From positions 421,592 through 485,591 of the forward strand of contig CAJTMH010000003.1 in NCBI GenBank assembly GCA_910577255.1: DNA of 64,000 nt, in the 5' to 3' direction. The position numbers and the translations under genes were made by a program. Under the pieces are notes generated by a model. The model was not told the origin of the DNA, made no database searches, and worked only from the letters and a program-made list of their open reading frames with translations. Shown piece after piece: positions 1 to 8,701 of this stretch (position 1 is the first letter of the stretch; every line of letters begins with the position of its first letter). This stretch comes from an uncultured Duncaniella sp. Its GTDB lineage: Bacteria; Bacteroidota; Bacteroidia; Bacteroidales; Muribaculaceae.

Positions 1-1721
1 GGGCCAATCACTGCACCGATGAGCTCCTTGGGGATAATCATGGTGACGATGCGGGGCACGTGTGCCTTGTAGTCTTCGCGGGGAGCAGGGATGGTCTCTT
101 CAATCTTGTTGAGGATGTGGAGACGACCGTCGCGGGCCTGGAGAAGAGCCTTTTCGAGGATCTCATAGCTGAGACCGTCACACTTGATGTCCATCTGAGT
201 GGCTGTGATGCCCTGACGTGTACCGGTCACCTTGAAGTCCATGTCGCCGAGGTGGTCTTCGTCGCCGAGGATGTCGGAGAGGATGGCATACTTGCCGGTG
301 GCGCTGTCAGAGATGAGGCCCATGGCGATACCGCTGACCGGACGCTTCATCTGCACGCCTGCGTCGAGGAGTGACAGGGTACCTGCGCACACGGTGGCCA
401 TTGATGATGAGCCGTTTGACTCAAGGATATCGCTGACGATACGGCAAACGTAGGGGAAGTCATCCGGGAACATGCGCTTGAGTGCACGGTGGGCAAGGTT
501 GCCGTGGCCCACTTCACGACGGCCTACGCCACGTACTGGCTTGGCTTCGCCGGTTGAGAAGGGGGGGAAGTTGTAGTGGAGGAGGAAGCGTTCGCGGCCC
601 TGGTTGAGCACGTCGTCGAGAATCTTCTCGTCGAGCTTGGTGCCGAGGGTCACAGTGGCGAGTGACTGAGTCTCACCGCGGGTGAACACGGCAGATCCGT
701 GAGGTCCGGGAAGATAGTCCACTTCACACCAGATAGGACGGATTTCGGTAGTCTTACGTCCGTCGAGACGGATGCCTTCGTCAAGGATGCAACGGCGCAC
801 AGCCTCTTTCTCCACGTCATGGTAATAACGCTTCACGAGGGGAGTCTTGGCTTCGCGTTCCTCTTCGGGGAGGGATTCGATGTATTCTTCACACACCTTG
901 TCGAAGCTTTCCTGACGCCAGTGCTTGTCGGCACATCCGGCCTTGGCGATGGCATAGGCCTTGTCGTAGCACTTGTCATGCACGTCCTTGCGGAGGTCTT
1001 CGTCGTTGGTTTCGTGGCAGTATTCGCGTTTTACGGTTGAGCCAACCTCTTCAGCGAGTTCCATCTGGGCCTTGCACTGGATCTTGATGGCGTCATGGGC
1101 TGCGCGGAGGGCAGCGAGGAGGTCAGCTTCAGACACTTCGTTCATCTCGCCTTCCACCATCATGATGTTGTCGTAGGTGGCGCCTACCATGAGTTCCATG
1201 TCGGCTTTTTCGAGCTGCTCGAAAGTCGGGTCAATGACGAATTCGCCGTTCACGCGGGCTACGCGTACTTCGGAGATGGGGCCATTGAAAGGAATATCAC
1301 TGACTGCGAGGGCTGCCGAAGCGGCGAGGCCTGCGAGCGCGTCAGGCATGTCGACACCGTCAGATGAATACATGGTCACCTGCACGAATGTGTCAGCATG
1401 GTAATTGTCGGGGAAAAGAGGGCGGAGCACACGGTCAACCAGACGTGATGTCAGGATTTCGTAGTCGCTTGCGCGGCCTTCGCGTTTGAGGAAGCCGCCG
1501 GGGAAACGCCCGTTGGATGAAAATTTTTCTTTATACTCTACTTGGAGGGGCATGAAGTCAACTCCCTCGCCGGCGTCCTTCGCCGTTACTACTGTCGCGA
1601 GGAGCATAGTGTTGCCCATGCGCAGTTCTACCGCTCCATCGGCTTGCTTGGCTAACTTGCCGGTCTCCAGAGTGATGGTGCGACCGTCGGGCAGCGCGAT
1701 GGTTTTCTTGATTGGATTCAT
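1..1721 (-). CDS. pnp: Polyribonucleotide nucleotidyltransferase (PNPase), C-terminus cut by window edge
   Basis: Phosphorolytic 3'-5' exoribonuclease of RNA decay. I translated the minus strand from the ATG at 1719-1721; it opens MNPIKKTIALPDGRTITLET. About 573 residues are present: both RNase PH domains and the helical linker. Visible family motifs are GRREVGHGNLAHRAL, the PFSTGE loop and GDEDHLGDMDF, which carries the metal-binding aspartates of the second core. The window ends in GAVIGP, the start of the KH-domain GxxG loop, so the KH and S1 RNA-binding domains lie outside. No frameshift is seen. Identification is secure; only the missing end limits it. Confidence 0.95.
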   Translation of the reverse strand, partial: MNPIKKTIALPDGRTITLETGKLAKQADGAVELRMGNTMLLATVVTAKDAGEGVDFMPLQVEYKEKFSSNGRFPGGFLKREGRASDYEILTSRLVDRVLRPLFPDNYHADTFVQVTMYSSDGVDMPDALAGLAASAALAVSDIPFNGPISEVRVARVNGEFVIDPTFEQLEKADMELMVGATYDNIMMVEGEMNEVSEADLLAALRAAHDAIKIQCKAQMELAEEVGSTVKREYCHETNDEDLRKDVHDKCYDKAYAIAKAGCADKHWRQESFDKVCEEYIESLPEEEREAKTPLVKRYYHDVEKEAVRRCILDEGIRLDGRKTTEIRPIWCEVDYLPGPHGSAVFTRGETQSLATVTLGTKLDEKILDDVLNQGRERFLLHYNFPPFSTGEAKPVRGVGRREVGHGNLAHRALKRMFPDDFPYVCRIVSDILESNGSSSMATVCAGTLSLLDAGVQMKRPVSGIAMGLISDSATGKYAILSDILGDEDHLGDMDFKVTGTRQGITATQMDIKCDGLSYEILEKALLQARDGRLHILNKIEETIPAPREDYKAHVPRIVTMIIPKELIGAVIG

Positions 1722-1807
1722 AAATTTATTTTATTCAGCTTTATAGTTTTTCTTCGGGAAAAGCGAAGTGTTTTCTTTGTTTTTGTAGCTTAGTCTTTTT
1801 CAGTTTG

Positions 1808-1815
1808 CAAAGATA
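1808..1815 (-). promoter_or_regulatory. Candidate -7 box of pnp promoter
   Basis: The minus strand reads TATCTTTG, a match to the Bacteroidetes -7 consensus TAnnTTTG, 87 bp upstream of the pnp ATG. I see no good -33 TTTG at the right spacing, so confidence is modest. Nothing else was recognised in the 1722-1970 gap. Confidence 0.4.
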
Positions 1816-1970
1816 GCAAATAATTTGTAATAAATAGGTGTGAAAAGGCTAAATAATTCGCATAAAAGGAATGTTTATGCGTAAAAATGGCTATAGCCAG
1901 CGTCGGGAAGGCTATTTTGTCCCCTTGATTGCCGTGCGGGGTGCGTAATCGGCTCGTTTCCTTGGGTTTT

Positions 1971-3134
1971 CTACCGGGCTTCCTCGTCGGTGTTGGCGAG
2001 GAATTTTTCAATCGAGTCGATGCGTTCCATGATTTTGCCTTTTTCCTTGGGTGGAAGGTCTGTGTCAAGCTCCCGCTCGAGGTATTCCTTCTGCAGTATG
2101 CACAGTTGGCGCAACTGCGGATGGAGTGAGCCTGTGACATGGGAGAGCTTGTGGAGCCAGTAGACCCCGAAGCTGATCTGGTCCTTGTATTCGGGGGAGT
2201 CGGCCTCCATGGGATGACCTGTCTTGTGCATGAGTGAGCACATCATGTTGTAGGTGTCGAAATCGGTCTGTATAGTGTGGGCGGTATGCCACCTGAGCAT
2301 GACTCGTTTGGACCTGAGGAGGCGTATGAGGCGCAGCGAACGGCTCTTCTTCACGAGATACATGGCCTCTTCGGCCACTTCGGCAATGTGCTCCATGGTT
2401 TCCTCGTATTGCTGCTCGTCCACTGTTGTCTCGTCGCAGTCATGGTCAAGGAGATATTGGCGACGTGCCAGGCTACGCTCGTAGTCGGGGGTGGGGCTTA
2501 TGCTTATGTTGCGTTTGTAGCGTGCGAAGATGTCGAGCCAGTCCTGCTGCTCGGTGTCGGATAATGGATACACTTCACCTGTGCTGAGGTCAAGGTCGAG
2601 TTCGAGCTTGTCGGCCTCGGGATGTCGGCCGAGTTCGCGGAGCAGGTTGGCTTCGATGTCAGTGATGGCATAGACACGCTCACGTATCATCAGGTCGTGT
2701 TGGTCTTGGCGTTTGAGCCATAACCGCAGGGTGTCCCAGGCCTTACAGCGCCACCTCGCGGCATCATCGTCGTCGGTGATTGTGGCATCAAGCAGATCGT
2801 CATAGTAGTTATAAAGTTCGTCCACTTCCTGAAGTCCTTTGGTGGCCGGATGGTCGAGAAGATAGGGTAGGGAGTCGCTTAGGACCGCAAGAAGGGAGGC
2901 TGTGTCATCCTGCATGAATGTGGTGCGTAGCTGTCGTATACAGGGGTCATTGCCGTTGGGTGGGAGGGAGTATTTGTTTAATGGCGAATCTTCCCATTTT
3001 TCCTTGAGGGCTTTAGTGTGGCGATGCCTATTGATAATCAACGGTATGGATGCTCCTGCCACGGCAGCGAGAGGTATGATGAGAAATCGTGAAAAATCGG
3101 TGATGGCAAAAAGTAATATCAACAGTTTGGTCAT
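1971..3134 (-). CDS. Hypothetical membrane-anchored protein, 387 aa
   Basis: Not a family I recognise. The N-terminus (about residues 5-30) is one hydrophobic helix followed by a basic stretch (NRHRHTKALKEK), giving a single-pass anchor with a long soluble C-terminal part that should be cytoplasmic. Residues 60-330 are helical and acidic, with many Trp, Tyr and Leu at helix-repeat spacing (for example RWRCKAWDTLRLWLKRQ), which suggests a TPR-like solenoid but no clear repeat. It is transcribed alone, upstream of pnp in the same direction and divergent from ybaK. Coding is supported by length and intact reading frame; the function is unknown. Confidence 0.75.
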   Translation of the reverse strand: MTKLLILLFAITDFSRFLIIPLAAVAGASIPLIINRHRHTKALKEKWEDSPLNKYSLPPNGNDPCIRQLRTTFMQDDTASLLAVLSDSLPYLLDHPATKGLQEVDELYNYYDDLLDATITDDDDAARWRCKAWDTLRLWLKRQDQHDLMIRERVYAITDIEANLLRELGRHPEADKLELDLDLSTGEVYPLSDTEQQDWLDIFARYKRNISISPTPDYERSLARRQYLLDHDCDETTVDEQQYEETMEHIAEVAEEAMYLVKKSRSLRLIRLLRSKRVMLRWHTAHTIQTDFDTYNMMCSLMHKTGHPMEADSPEYKDQISFGVYWLHKLSHVTGSLHPQLRQLCILQKEYLERELDTDLPPKEKGKIMERIDSIEKFLANTDEEAR

Positions 3135-3198
3135 GGTGCGTTATTTCAGTTTTAGAGGTGTAAATTTACAAAATTATTTTCATACGGCAAATGTAATG

Positions 3199-3229
3199 TT
3201 GGGGATGTGGATGAAAAGTTGTAACTTTG
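3199..3229 (+). promoter_or_regulatory. Promoter of ybaK
   Basis: TTG at 3199-3201 and TAACTTTG at 3222-3229, separated by 20 bp, fit the Bacteroidetes -33/-7 pattern. The -7 box ends 38 bp before the ybaK ATG. Confidence 0.65.
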
Positions 3230-3267
3230 TTGGAATTTAAAAAATCACGCCCTTAAGAATTCAGAGT

Positions 3268-3753
3268 ATGGATAAGGTGTCAAAGACGAATGCCGCGCGC
3301 CTGCTTGACCGCGCCAAGATAAAGTATGAGCTGATACCCTACACTGTCGATCCTGACAATCTGGCAGCCGACCATGTGGCAGCCGAGTTGGGTGAGGATA
3401 TCAACACCGTGTTCAAGACCCTCGTGCTGCATGGGGAGAAAGCCGGACATTTTGTCTGTGTGATACCGGGCAACATGGAGGTCGACCTTAAAAAGGCGGC
3501 AAAGGTGGCAGGGGCGAAAAAGGCCGAGATGATTCCTATGAAAGAGCTTCTGCCTCTCACCGGCTATATACGTGGCGGGTGCTCTCCGATAGGGATGAAG
3601 AAGCCGTTCCCTACTTTTTTCCATTCATCTGCGCTGGGGCATGAGTTCATTTATGTCTCTGCCGGACAACGCGGTTTGCAAATCAAGATTGCCCCTCGCG
3701 ATCTGATAGATTTCTGCAACGCCTCTGTCGAGGATGTGGCTTCCGATAAGTAG
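3268..3753 (+). CDS. ybaK: Cys-tRNA(Pro)/Cys-tRNA(Cys) deacylase, YbaK/EbsC family
   Basis: Trans-editing factor that hydrolyses mischarged Cys-tRNA(Pro) after ProRS error. The 161 residues match the usual family length. Key features are the conserved lysine in NTVFKTLVLHG and the glycine-rich GGCSPIGMKK loop near residue 110, both part of the YbaK editing pocket. It has its own promoter and precedes aroC by 84 bp on the same strand. The fold is shared with ProX and the ProRS INS domain, but length and motifs favour YbaK. Confidence 0.9.
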   Translation: MDKVSKTNAARLLDRAKIKYELIPYTVDPDNLAADHVAAELGEDINTVFKTLVLHGEKAGHFVCVIPGNMEVDLKKAAKVAGAKKAEMIPMKELLPLTGYIRGGCSPIGMKKPFPTFFHSSALGHEFIYVSAGQRGLQIKIAPRDLIDFCNASVEDVASDK

Positions 3754-3837
3754 TAGGCCGTCGGCGTAGGGGAAAAATGATAAGCGCAAAAGTGTTTAAT
3801 AAAAGTGGATTATAAATAAACTAAGCAACTCAGAATT

Positions 3838-4920
3838 ATGAATACGATAGGCAAAATATTCACTCTCACAGGGTTTGGTGAGTCGCATGGCGCGGCCATA
3901 GGCGGTGTCATCGACGGTATGCCGGCGGGAGTGAGAATCGATTTGGAGAAGGTGCAGCAGCAGCTTGACCGTCGGCGTCCGGGGCAGTCGGCCATCACCA
4001 CATCGCGTCGTGAAAGCGATACGGTGGAAGTGTTGTCGGGGCTTTTCGAAGGAGTGACTACCGGCACATCTATCGGGTTTATAATCAGGAATGAGAACCA
4101 GCATTCGTCGGACTATGAGCAGCTGCGCGGAGCATTCCGCCCATCACATGCCGACTATACATATACCTCAAAATATGGCCTGCGTGACCACCGTGGCGGT
4201 GGCCGTTCGAGTGCCCGGGAGACAGCCACGAGGGTTGTGGCCGGAGCTTTTGCCCGGCAGGCTCTGGAACAGTTGGGGATAAGCATCACAGCCTATACCT
4301 CAAGCGTAGGTCCGATAAATCTCGACAAAGATTATGCCGATCTCGATTTGGGGATTGCCGAAACGAATGCCGTGAGGTGTCCGGACCCACTGAAAGCTTC
4401 AGAGATGGAGGAGCTGATAAAACAGGTGAAACATGATGGAGACACCATAGGCGGAGTGGTCACTTGTGTGGTGAAGGGTGTGCCTGTCGGTCTCGGCGAG
4501 CCTGTGTTCGGGCGTCTCAATGCCCGTCTGGCCGAAGCGATGATGAGCATAAACGCCTCGAAAGGTTTCGAGTATGGCATGGGTTTCCGCGGAGTGGAAC
4601 TGCGGGGAAGCGAGGTGATGGACCGCTTCGTGATGGGAGCTGACGGATCAATACACACCGCCGCAAATAATTCGGGTGGAATCCAAGGGGGTATATCAAA
4701 CGGAGAGGATATTTATTTCAGGGTTGCTTTCAAGCCGGTGGCTACGCTGATGCAGGATGTGGAGACGGTGGATGCCGCGGGTAATCCTGTTGTCATAAAG
4801 GCCAAAGGGCGCCATGATCCATGCGTGGTGCCGAGAGCGGTGCCTATTGTGGAGGCGATGGCGGCAATAGTGCTGCTTGATGCCTATCTGTTAAACCGCG
4901 CGGCGCGCATGGATGTTTAA
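3838..4920 (+). CDS. aroC: Chorismate synthase
   Basis: Last step of the shikimate pathway: EPSP to chorismate, using reduced FMN. At 360 residues it is the normal size. All three family signatures are visible: GESHGAAIGGVIDGMP at the N-terminus, the RRRPGQS and GLRDHRGGGRSSARET FMN/substrate region, and GRHDPCVVPRAVPIVEAM near the C-terminus. The stop lies 23 bp before the next gene, suggesting cotranscription with the radical SAM gene. No anomaly. Confidence 0.97.
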   Translation: MNTIGKIFTLTGFGESHGAAIGGVIDGMPAGVRIDLEKVQQQLDRRRPGQSAITTSRRESDTVEVLSGLFEGVTTGTSIGFIIRNENQHSSDYEQLRGAFRPSHADYTYTSKYGLRDHRGGGRSSARETATRVVAGAFARQALEQLGISITAYTSSVGPINLDKDYADLDLGIAETNAVRCPDPLKASEMEELIKQVKHDGDTIGGVVTCVVKGVPVGLGEPVFGRLNARLAEAMMSINASKGFEYGMGFRGVELRGSEVMDRFVMGADGSIHTAANNSGGIQGGISNGEDIYFRVAFKPVATLMQDVETVDAAGNPVVIKAKGRHDPCVVPRAVPIVEAMAAIVLLDAYLLNRAARMDV

Positions 4921-4943
4921 TTTGTTGATGCAACCGTAGTGTA

Positions 4944-5849
4944 ATGATGCCTATCCACGCACATAAGAAGCCCTACAAGGATTTTTCGGACTTTCTGGCT
5001 GAGCATTTTCAATGTAAAATGCAGAAGCTGGCGGTCAATGCCGGTTTCACTTGTCCGAACCGGGACGGTTCTAAGGGATATGGCGGATGCACGTATTGTA
5101 ATAACCAGACATTTAATCCGCAGTACTGTTCGGATGGCCTCGGCGTGACCGGACAGATAATGCGTGGCAAGGAGTTTTTTGCGCGGAAATACCCGAATAT
5201 GCGTTATCTGGCCTATTTCCAGGCCTATACAAACACACATCTTGATGATGTGGAGCGGCTTATGGGCATGTATGAGGAGGCGCTGTCGGTTGACGGGGTT
5301 GACGGAGTTTTCATAGGGACGCGCCCCGACTGTATGCCTCCGGTCCTTCTCGAACGTCTGGCTTCGTTGAGTTGGGCGATGGTGGAGTATGGAGCGGAGT
5401 CAGCTCATGATGTCACGCTGGAGCGTGTGAACCGTTGCCACACATGGTCGGAGACGGTGGATGCCGTCAGGAGGACGCATGATGCAGGATTGCCTTGCGG
5501 TTTGCATCTCATAATGGGTTTGCCGGGCGAAACGAAGGAGATGATGCTTGAGACGATTGACCGTGTCAATGATCTTCCGGTCGATACGGTGAAGATACAC
5601 CAGTTACAATTGGTCAAGGGGACGAAGATGGCCCTTGATGTGGAGCGCGGCCTGTATGACATCCCGCGTTTCAGTGCCGAGGAATATCTGGATTTGTGCG
5701 TGGAAATACTGCACCGGCTGCGTCCCGGTATAGCCCTGGAGAGGTTTGTGTCGCAATCACCTCCTGAATTGCTGATATATCCGCGATGGAACCTTAAGAA
5801 TTATCAGTTCATGAACCGGCTGCATGCGCGGCTGATGGCTGATGATTGA
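4944..5849 (+). CDS. Radical SAM protein, YhcC/TIGR01212 family
   Basis: A 4Fe-4S radical SAM enzyme of the YhcC type, whose exact substrate is not established. The cluster-binding cysteines are in FTCPNRDG followed by GGCTYCNN near residues 36-54, with the long C-to-CxxC spacing typical of the YhcC/Elp3-like group rather than classic CxxxCxxC. IHQLQLVKGT and a C-terminal tail rich in aromatic residues also fit. Length (301 aa) is normal. It starts 23 bp after aroC and ends 59 bp before upp, so it may be part of a loose operon. Confidence 0.88.
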   Translation: MMPIHAHKKPYKDFSDFLAEHFQCKMQKLAVNAGFTCPNRDGSKGYGGCTYCNNQTFNPQYCSDGLGVTGQIMRGKEFFARKYPNMRYLAYFQAYTNTHLDDVERLMGMYEEALSVDGVDGVFIGTRPDCMPPVLLERLASLSWAMVEYGAESAHDVTLERVNRCHTWSETVDAVRRTHDAGLPCGLHLIMGLPGETKEMMLETIDRVNDLPVDTVKIHQLQLVKGTKMALDVERGLYDIPRFSAEEYLDLCVEILHRLRPGIALERFVSQSPPELLIYPRWNLKNYQFMNRLHARLMADD

Positions 5850-5908
5850 TTGACGGAAAATAGAAACAGATAAGATAAAAATATTCACATCATTAAATTT
5901 AAGATATC

Positions 5909-6562
5909 ATGGAAGTAATAAATTTTGCGGATACACCTTCGTTGGTGTCCCAGTATATGGCTGAACTGCGTGATGTAGCTGTCCAGAATGATATGCTTCG
6001 TTTCAGACGTAATCTGGAGCGTATAGGTGAGATTATGGCTTACGAGATGTCAAAGCGCATGCGTTACCGCACGGAGGATGTGCGCACACCTCTTGCCACA
6101 GCTCAGTGTCAGGTGCTTGATGAAGAGGTGGTGCTTGCCACTATTTTCCGTGCCGGAATACCTTTCCATAAAGGTTTCCTGGATTATTTCGACCATGCTC
6201 AGAACGCGTTTGTTTCGGCCTACCGCAAGTATCGCGAGAAAGAGAATTTTGATGTGTTCATCGAATACATAGCTTCACCCAAAATCACCGGTAAGACTCT
6301 CGTGATTGCTGACCCGATGCTTGCCACAGGCTCGTCGATGGAGCTCAGCTACCGTGCGCTTCTGACCAAAGGTGAGCCGGCGCATATACATGTGGCTTCT
6401 ATAATAGCTTCGCAGGCGGCTATTGATTACATCAAATCGACTTTCCCGGAGGATAAGACTACTATTTGGGTCGGAGCCGTGGATGCCGAAATCAATTCAC
6501 ATTCCTATATAGTGCCCGGTCTTGGCGATGCCGGTGATCTGGCTTACGGAATCAAGGAATAA
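5909..6562 (+). CDS. upp: Uracil phosphoribosyltransferase
   Basis: Pyrimidine salvage enzyme converting uracil and PRPP to UMP. The PRPP-binding motif VIADPMLATGSSM lies near residue 132, and the C-terminal PGLGDAGDLAYGI matches the uracil-binding end of Upp proteins. The 217-residue length is normal for Bacteroidales. It is the last gene of the rightward group and is followed within 70 bp by a strong hairpin terminator. Confidence 0.95.
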   Translation: MEVINFADTPSLVSQYMAELRDVAVQNDMLRFRRNLERIGEIMAYEMSKRMRYRTEDVRTPLATAQCQVLDEEVVLATIFRAGIPFHKGFLDYFDHAQNAFVSAYRKYREKENFDVFIEYIASPKITGKTLVIADPMLATGSSMELSYRALLTKGEPAHIHVASIIASQAAIDYIKSTFPEDKTTIWVGAVDAEINSHSYIVPGLGDAGDLAYGIKE

Positions 6563-6627
6563 TCCGCCGGAGATTAGATAGTGCCCCATCTGCCTTTATC
6601 AATGGCTGGAGGGGATGAATAAAAATA

Positions 6628-6676
6628 ACCGTCCGCAGGTCGAGTATCAATCGATGTGCGGACGGTCGTTTTTTTG
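6628..6676. terminator. Bidirectional terminator between upp and metK
   Basis: ACCGTCCGCA at 6628-6637 pairs perfectly with TGCGGACGGT at 6657-6666. A T-run follows on the plus strand (6669-6675) and an A-run precedes it, giving T's on the minus strand. It separates the convergent upp and metK genes. Confidence 0.9.
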
Positions 6677-6723
6677 TTTGCAGGCTTGTCTCCGTGTCAC
6701 GTCTGACGCGGATAATTCATGCC

Positions 6724-8049
6724 TTAGAGGTTGAAGGCTGCTTTTACTTCGGGGACGGCATCGAGTTTCTCCCAAGTGAAGAGCTCGACGGTCTTTTCAA
6801 ACGGAGCCTCATACTTCGAGTGGAACACCTTGGTCACGGTGCGAGGGGTGCGTCCGAGGTGACCGTAGCTTGCTGTCTCACGATATATCGGGTTGCGGAG
6901 ACCGAAACGCTGCTCGATGGCGTAGGGAGTCATGTCGAAACATTTCATGCCCTTTACGATGTCAGCTATTTCAGAGTCGGTCAGATTGACCTTGGCTGTG
7001 CCGTTGGTGTCGACACAGAGACTTACCGGTTGTGCCTCTCCGATGGCATAGGCTACCTGCACGAGTGCCTGGTCGGCAACCCCGGCAGCGACGAGATTTT
7101 TGGCTATATGGCGTGCGGCATAGGCTGCTGAACGGTCAACCTTGGAGGGGTCTTTGCCTGAGAACGCGCCACCTCCGTGGGCTCCACGACCACCATAGGT
7201 GTCGACGATGATTTTACGCCCGGTCAGACCGGTGTCGCCGTGAGGACCACCGATGACGAATTTGCCGGTGGGGTTGACAAGGAGTTTGTAGTCGTCGCCG
7301 ATTAGAGCCGCAACTTCGGCGGGGAGTTGAGCCTTGACGCGAGGGATGAGGATATTGCGCACGTCCTCTGTGATGCGTTTTTGCATCTCGCGGTCGGCTG
7401 CGGCCTGTGATTCAGGTGAGTTGTCGGCAGGGCTGACAAATTCATCGTGCTGGGTGGAGATTACGATCGTGTCAACACGTAGTGGACGGTCGTTTTCGTC
7501 ATATTCTACTGTCACCTGGCTCTTTGAGTCGGGTCGCAGGTAGGTGCGTGTCTTGCCGTCGACTTCATAAGTCATCTCTTTGCCTTCGCGTCTGATGGCT
7601 GCGAGCTCGAGCAGCAGACGGTGAGAGAGATCAATGGTTAGAGGCATGAAATTGGGGGTCTCGTTGCAGGCGAATCCGAACATCATGCCTTGGTCGCCGG
7701 CTCCCTGCTGGGTGAGTTCCTGGCGTTCCACGCCGCGGTTGATGTCGGCGCTCTGCTCGTGAAGTGCAGAGAACACTCCGCAAGCCTCTCCGTCAAATTT
7801 CAGTTCGCTTCGGTCATAACCGATATGTTTGATGACTTCACGTGTCACATCCATGAGGTCGATGTAGGCTTGGCTCTTGACTTCGCCTGCTATGACTACC
7901 TGACCTGTGGTGACAAGTGTCTCGCAAGCTACTTTCGACGATGGGTCGCGGGCGAGAAATTCATCGAGGATGGCATCGGAAATCTGGTCGGCAACCTTGT
8001 CGGGATGCCCTTCGGAAACTGACTCTGAGGTGAAAAGATATGTCTTCAT
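6724..8049 (-). CDS. metK: S-adenosylmethionine synthetase
   Basis: Makes SAM from methionine and ATP in the cytoplasm. Signatures: GHPDKVADQISDAILDEF at the N-terminus, the hexapeptide GAGDQG, and GGGAFSGKD for ATP/phosphate binding; KFVIGGPHGDTGLTGRK is also present. At 441 residues it is longer than the E. coli enzyme, which is usual for Bacteroidetes MetK. It is monocistronic, preceded by a promoter, a SAM-II aptamer and an intrinsic terminator, so expression should fall when SAM is plentiful. Confidence 0.97.
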   Translation of the reverse strand: MKTYLFTSESVSEGHPDKVADQISDAILDEFLARDPSSKVACETLVTTGQVVIAGEVKSQAYIDLMDVTREVIKHIGYDRSELKFDGEACGVFSALHEQSADINRGVERQELTQQGAGDQGMMFGFACNETPNFMPLTIDLSHRLLLELAAIRREGKEMTYEVDGKTRTYLRPDSKSQVTVEYDENDRPLRVDTIVISTQHDEFVSPADNSPESQAAADREMQKRITEDVRNILIPRVKAQLPAEVAALIGDDYKLLVNPTGKFVIGGPHGDTGLTGRKIIVDTYGGRGAHGGGAFSGKDPSKVDRSAAYAARHIAKNLVAAGVADQALVQVAYAIGEAQPVSLCVDTNGTAKVNLTDSEIADIVKGMKCFDMTPYAIEQRFGLRNPIYRETASYGHLGRTPRTVTKVFHSKYEAPFEKTVELFTWEKLDAVPEVKAAFNL

Positions 8050-8081
8050 AATGTTACTGATGTTTTTTCAGACTGGATAAT

Positions 8082-8132
8082 AAAAAAATGTCGAAGTGGC
8101 CAAAGATGATGATTATAAAGGGCCTGCTTCAA
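8082..8132 (-). terminator. Attenuator terminator in the metK leader
   Basis: On the minus strand TTGAAG-CA-GGCC (8132-8121) pairs with GGCC-A-CTTCGA (8101-8091), followed by seven T's (8088-8082). It sits between the SAM-II aptamer and the metK start. Its 5' arm is also complementary to the aptamer core at 8226-8237, so terminator and free-aptamer structures can be mutually exclusive. Confidence 0.8.
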
Positions 8133-8195
8133 CATTTCATCCGGTGTAGCTGGACGCGTACACACAATATGAACTCAAAAGTCTAAATCCGAATG

Positions 8196-8252
8196 TAAGT
8201 GCAGTTTTAGCATTTTTTGAAGTGGTTGCAAGCAGCCAAATTTGTCCACTAT
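8196..8252 (-). promoter_or_regulatory. SAM-II (metA/SAM_alpha) riboswitch upstream of metK
   Basis: The transcript carries the conserved SAM-II core: AUUUGG, then CUUGCA, CCAC and GCUAAAA in the right order and spacing. Stem P1 is AGUGG (8250-8246) with CCACU (8225-8221); the 3' strand with GCUAAAA (8212-8206) supplies the pseudoknot. It begins within about 10 nt of the predicted transcription start. SAM-II is best known from alphaproteobacteria; I recognised it by sequence, not by a covariance search. Confidence 0.85.
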
Positions 8253-8265
8253 CATTTTGATGGTA

Positions 8266-8296
8266 CAAAGTTAGATGTTTTTTTTCAATTGGCAAA
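8266..8296 (-). promoter_or_regulatory. Promoter of metK
   Basis: The minus strand has TTTG (8296-8293), 19 bp, then TAACTTTG (8273-8266). Transcription would start near 8259, just before the SAM-II aptamer, leaving a leader of about 210 nt. Confidence 0.8.
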
Positions 8297-8375
8297 AAAA
8301 TAGTGAGGTTATTTACTGATAGGCGCACTTTTATCCCCCACGTGGTGACATCTGGTCAGGGGATTCTCAAGCCGG

Positions 8376-8531
8376 TTATCCAAAAATGAAAAGGAGGATA
8401 CAGGTTACAAAGAATAGAAACCATGCAAGCAATAACAGTCGCTTGCGTTTAGGTGACTTATTTCTGACATAGGACCCTGTGATGGCGCCTATGATGCCGC
8501 CGGCTATCGGGAGGAATGAGTAGAGATGCAT
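8376..8531 (-). CDS. Small membrane protein, 51 aa
   Basis: Short reading frame read directly from the sequence, starting MHLYSFLPIAGGIIGAITGS. It has two hydrophobic segments, a glycine-rich one (about residues 4-22, with a glycine-zipper-like GG-IIG-ITG pattern) and a second (about 31-51), joined by a basic loop RNKSPKRKR. The hydrophobic-basic-hydrophobic layout suggests a hairpin-like inner-membrane protein with the loop in the cytoplasm. It occupies an otherwise empty gap between metK and the polysaccharide kinase. No family recognised. Coding is inferred from composition only. Confidence 0.55.
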   Translation of the reverse strand: MHLYSFLPIAGGIIGAITGSYVRNKSPKRKRLLLLAWFLFFVTCILLFIFG

Positions 8532-8647
8532 ATTTATGGTGTGGGGGTGTGGTTTTTTTATTGTTAGACGCGGATTTATTGAAAAAGTTGCATTCTCCCA
8601 TTAATTTTTGAGAGTTTTGATGTGGGAGGATTGGTCTATAAACACCG

Positions 8648-8680
8648 CGACACCCCGGTCGTGATGGCCGGGGTGTCGTG
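8648..8680 (-). terminator. Hairpin downstream of the Wzc-like gene
   Basis: CGACACCCCGG (8648-8658) and CCGGGGTGTCG (8668-8678) form a perfect 11-bp GC-rich stem with a 9-nt loop, 22 bp past the end of the Wzc gene. The following T-run is weak (TGTTTATA on the minus strand). Confidence 0.7.
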
Positions 8681-8701
8681 ATGTATAGTCGGGGAGGGTG
8701 A

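Noticed and set aside
8137..8328. 63-codon minus-strand reading frame upstream of metK
   Set aside because: It runs across the metK promoter and SAM-II aptamer; the conserved RNA explains the sequence better than a protein.
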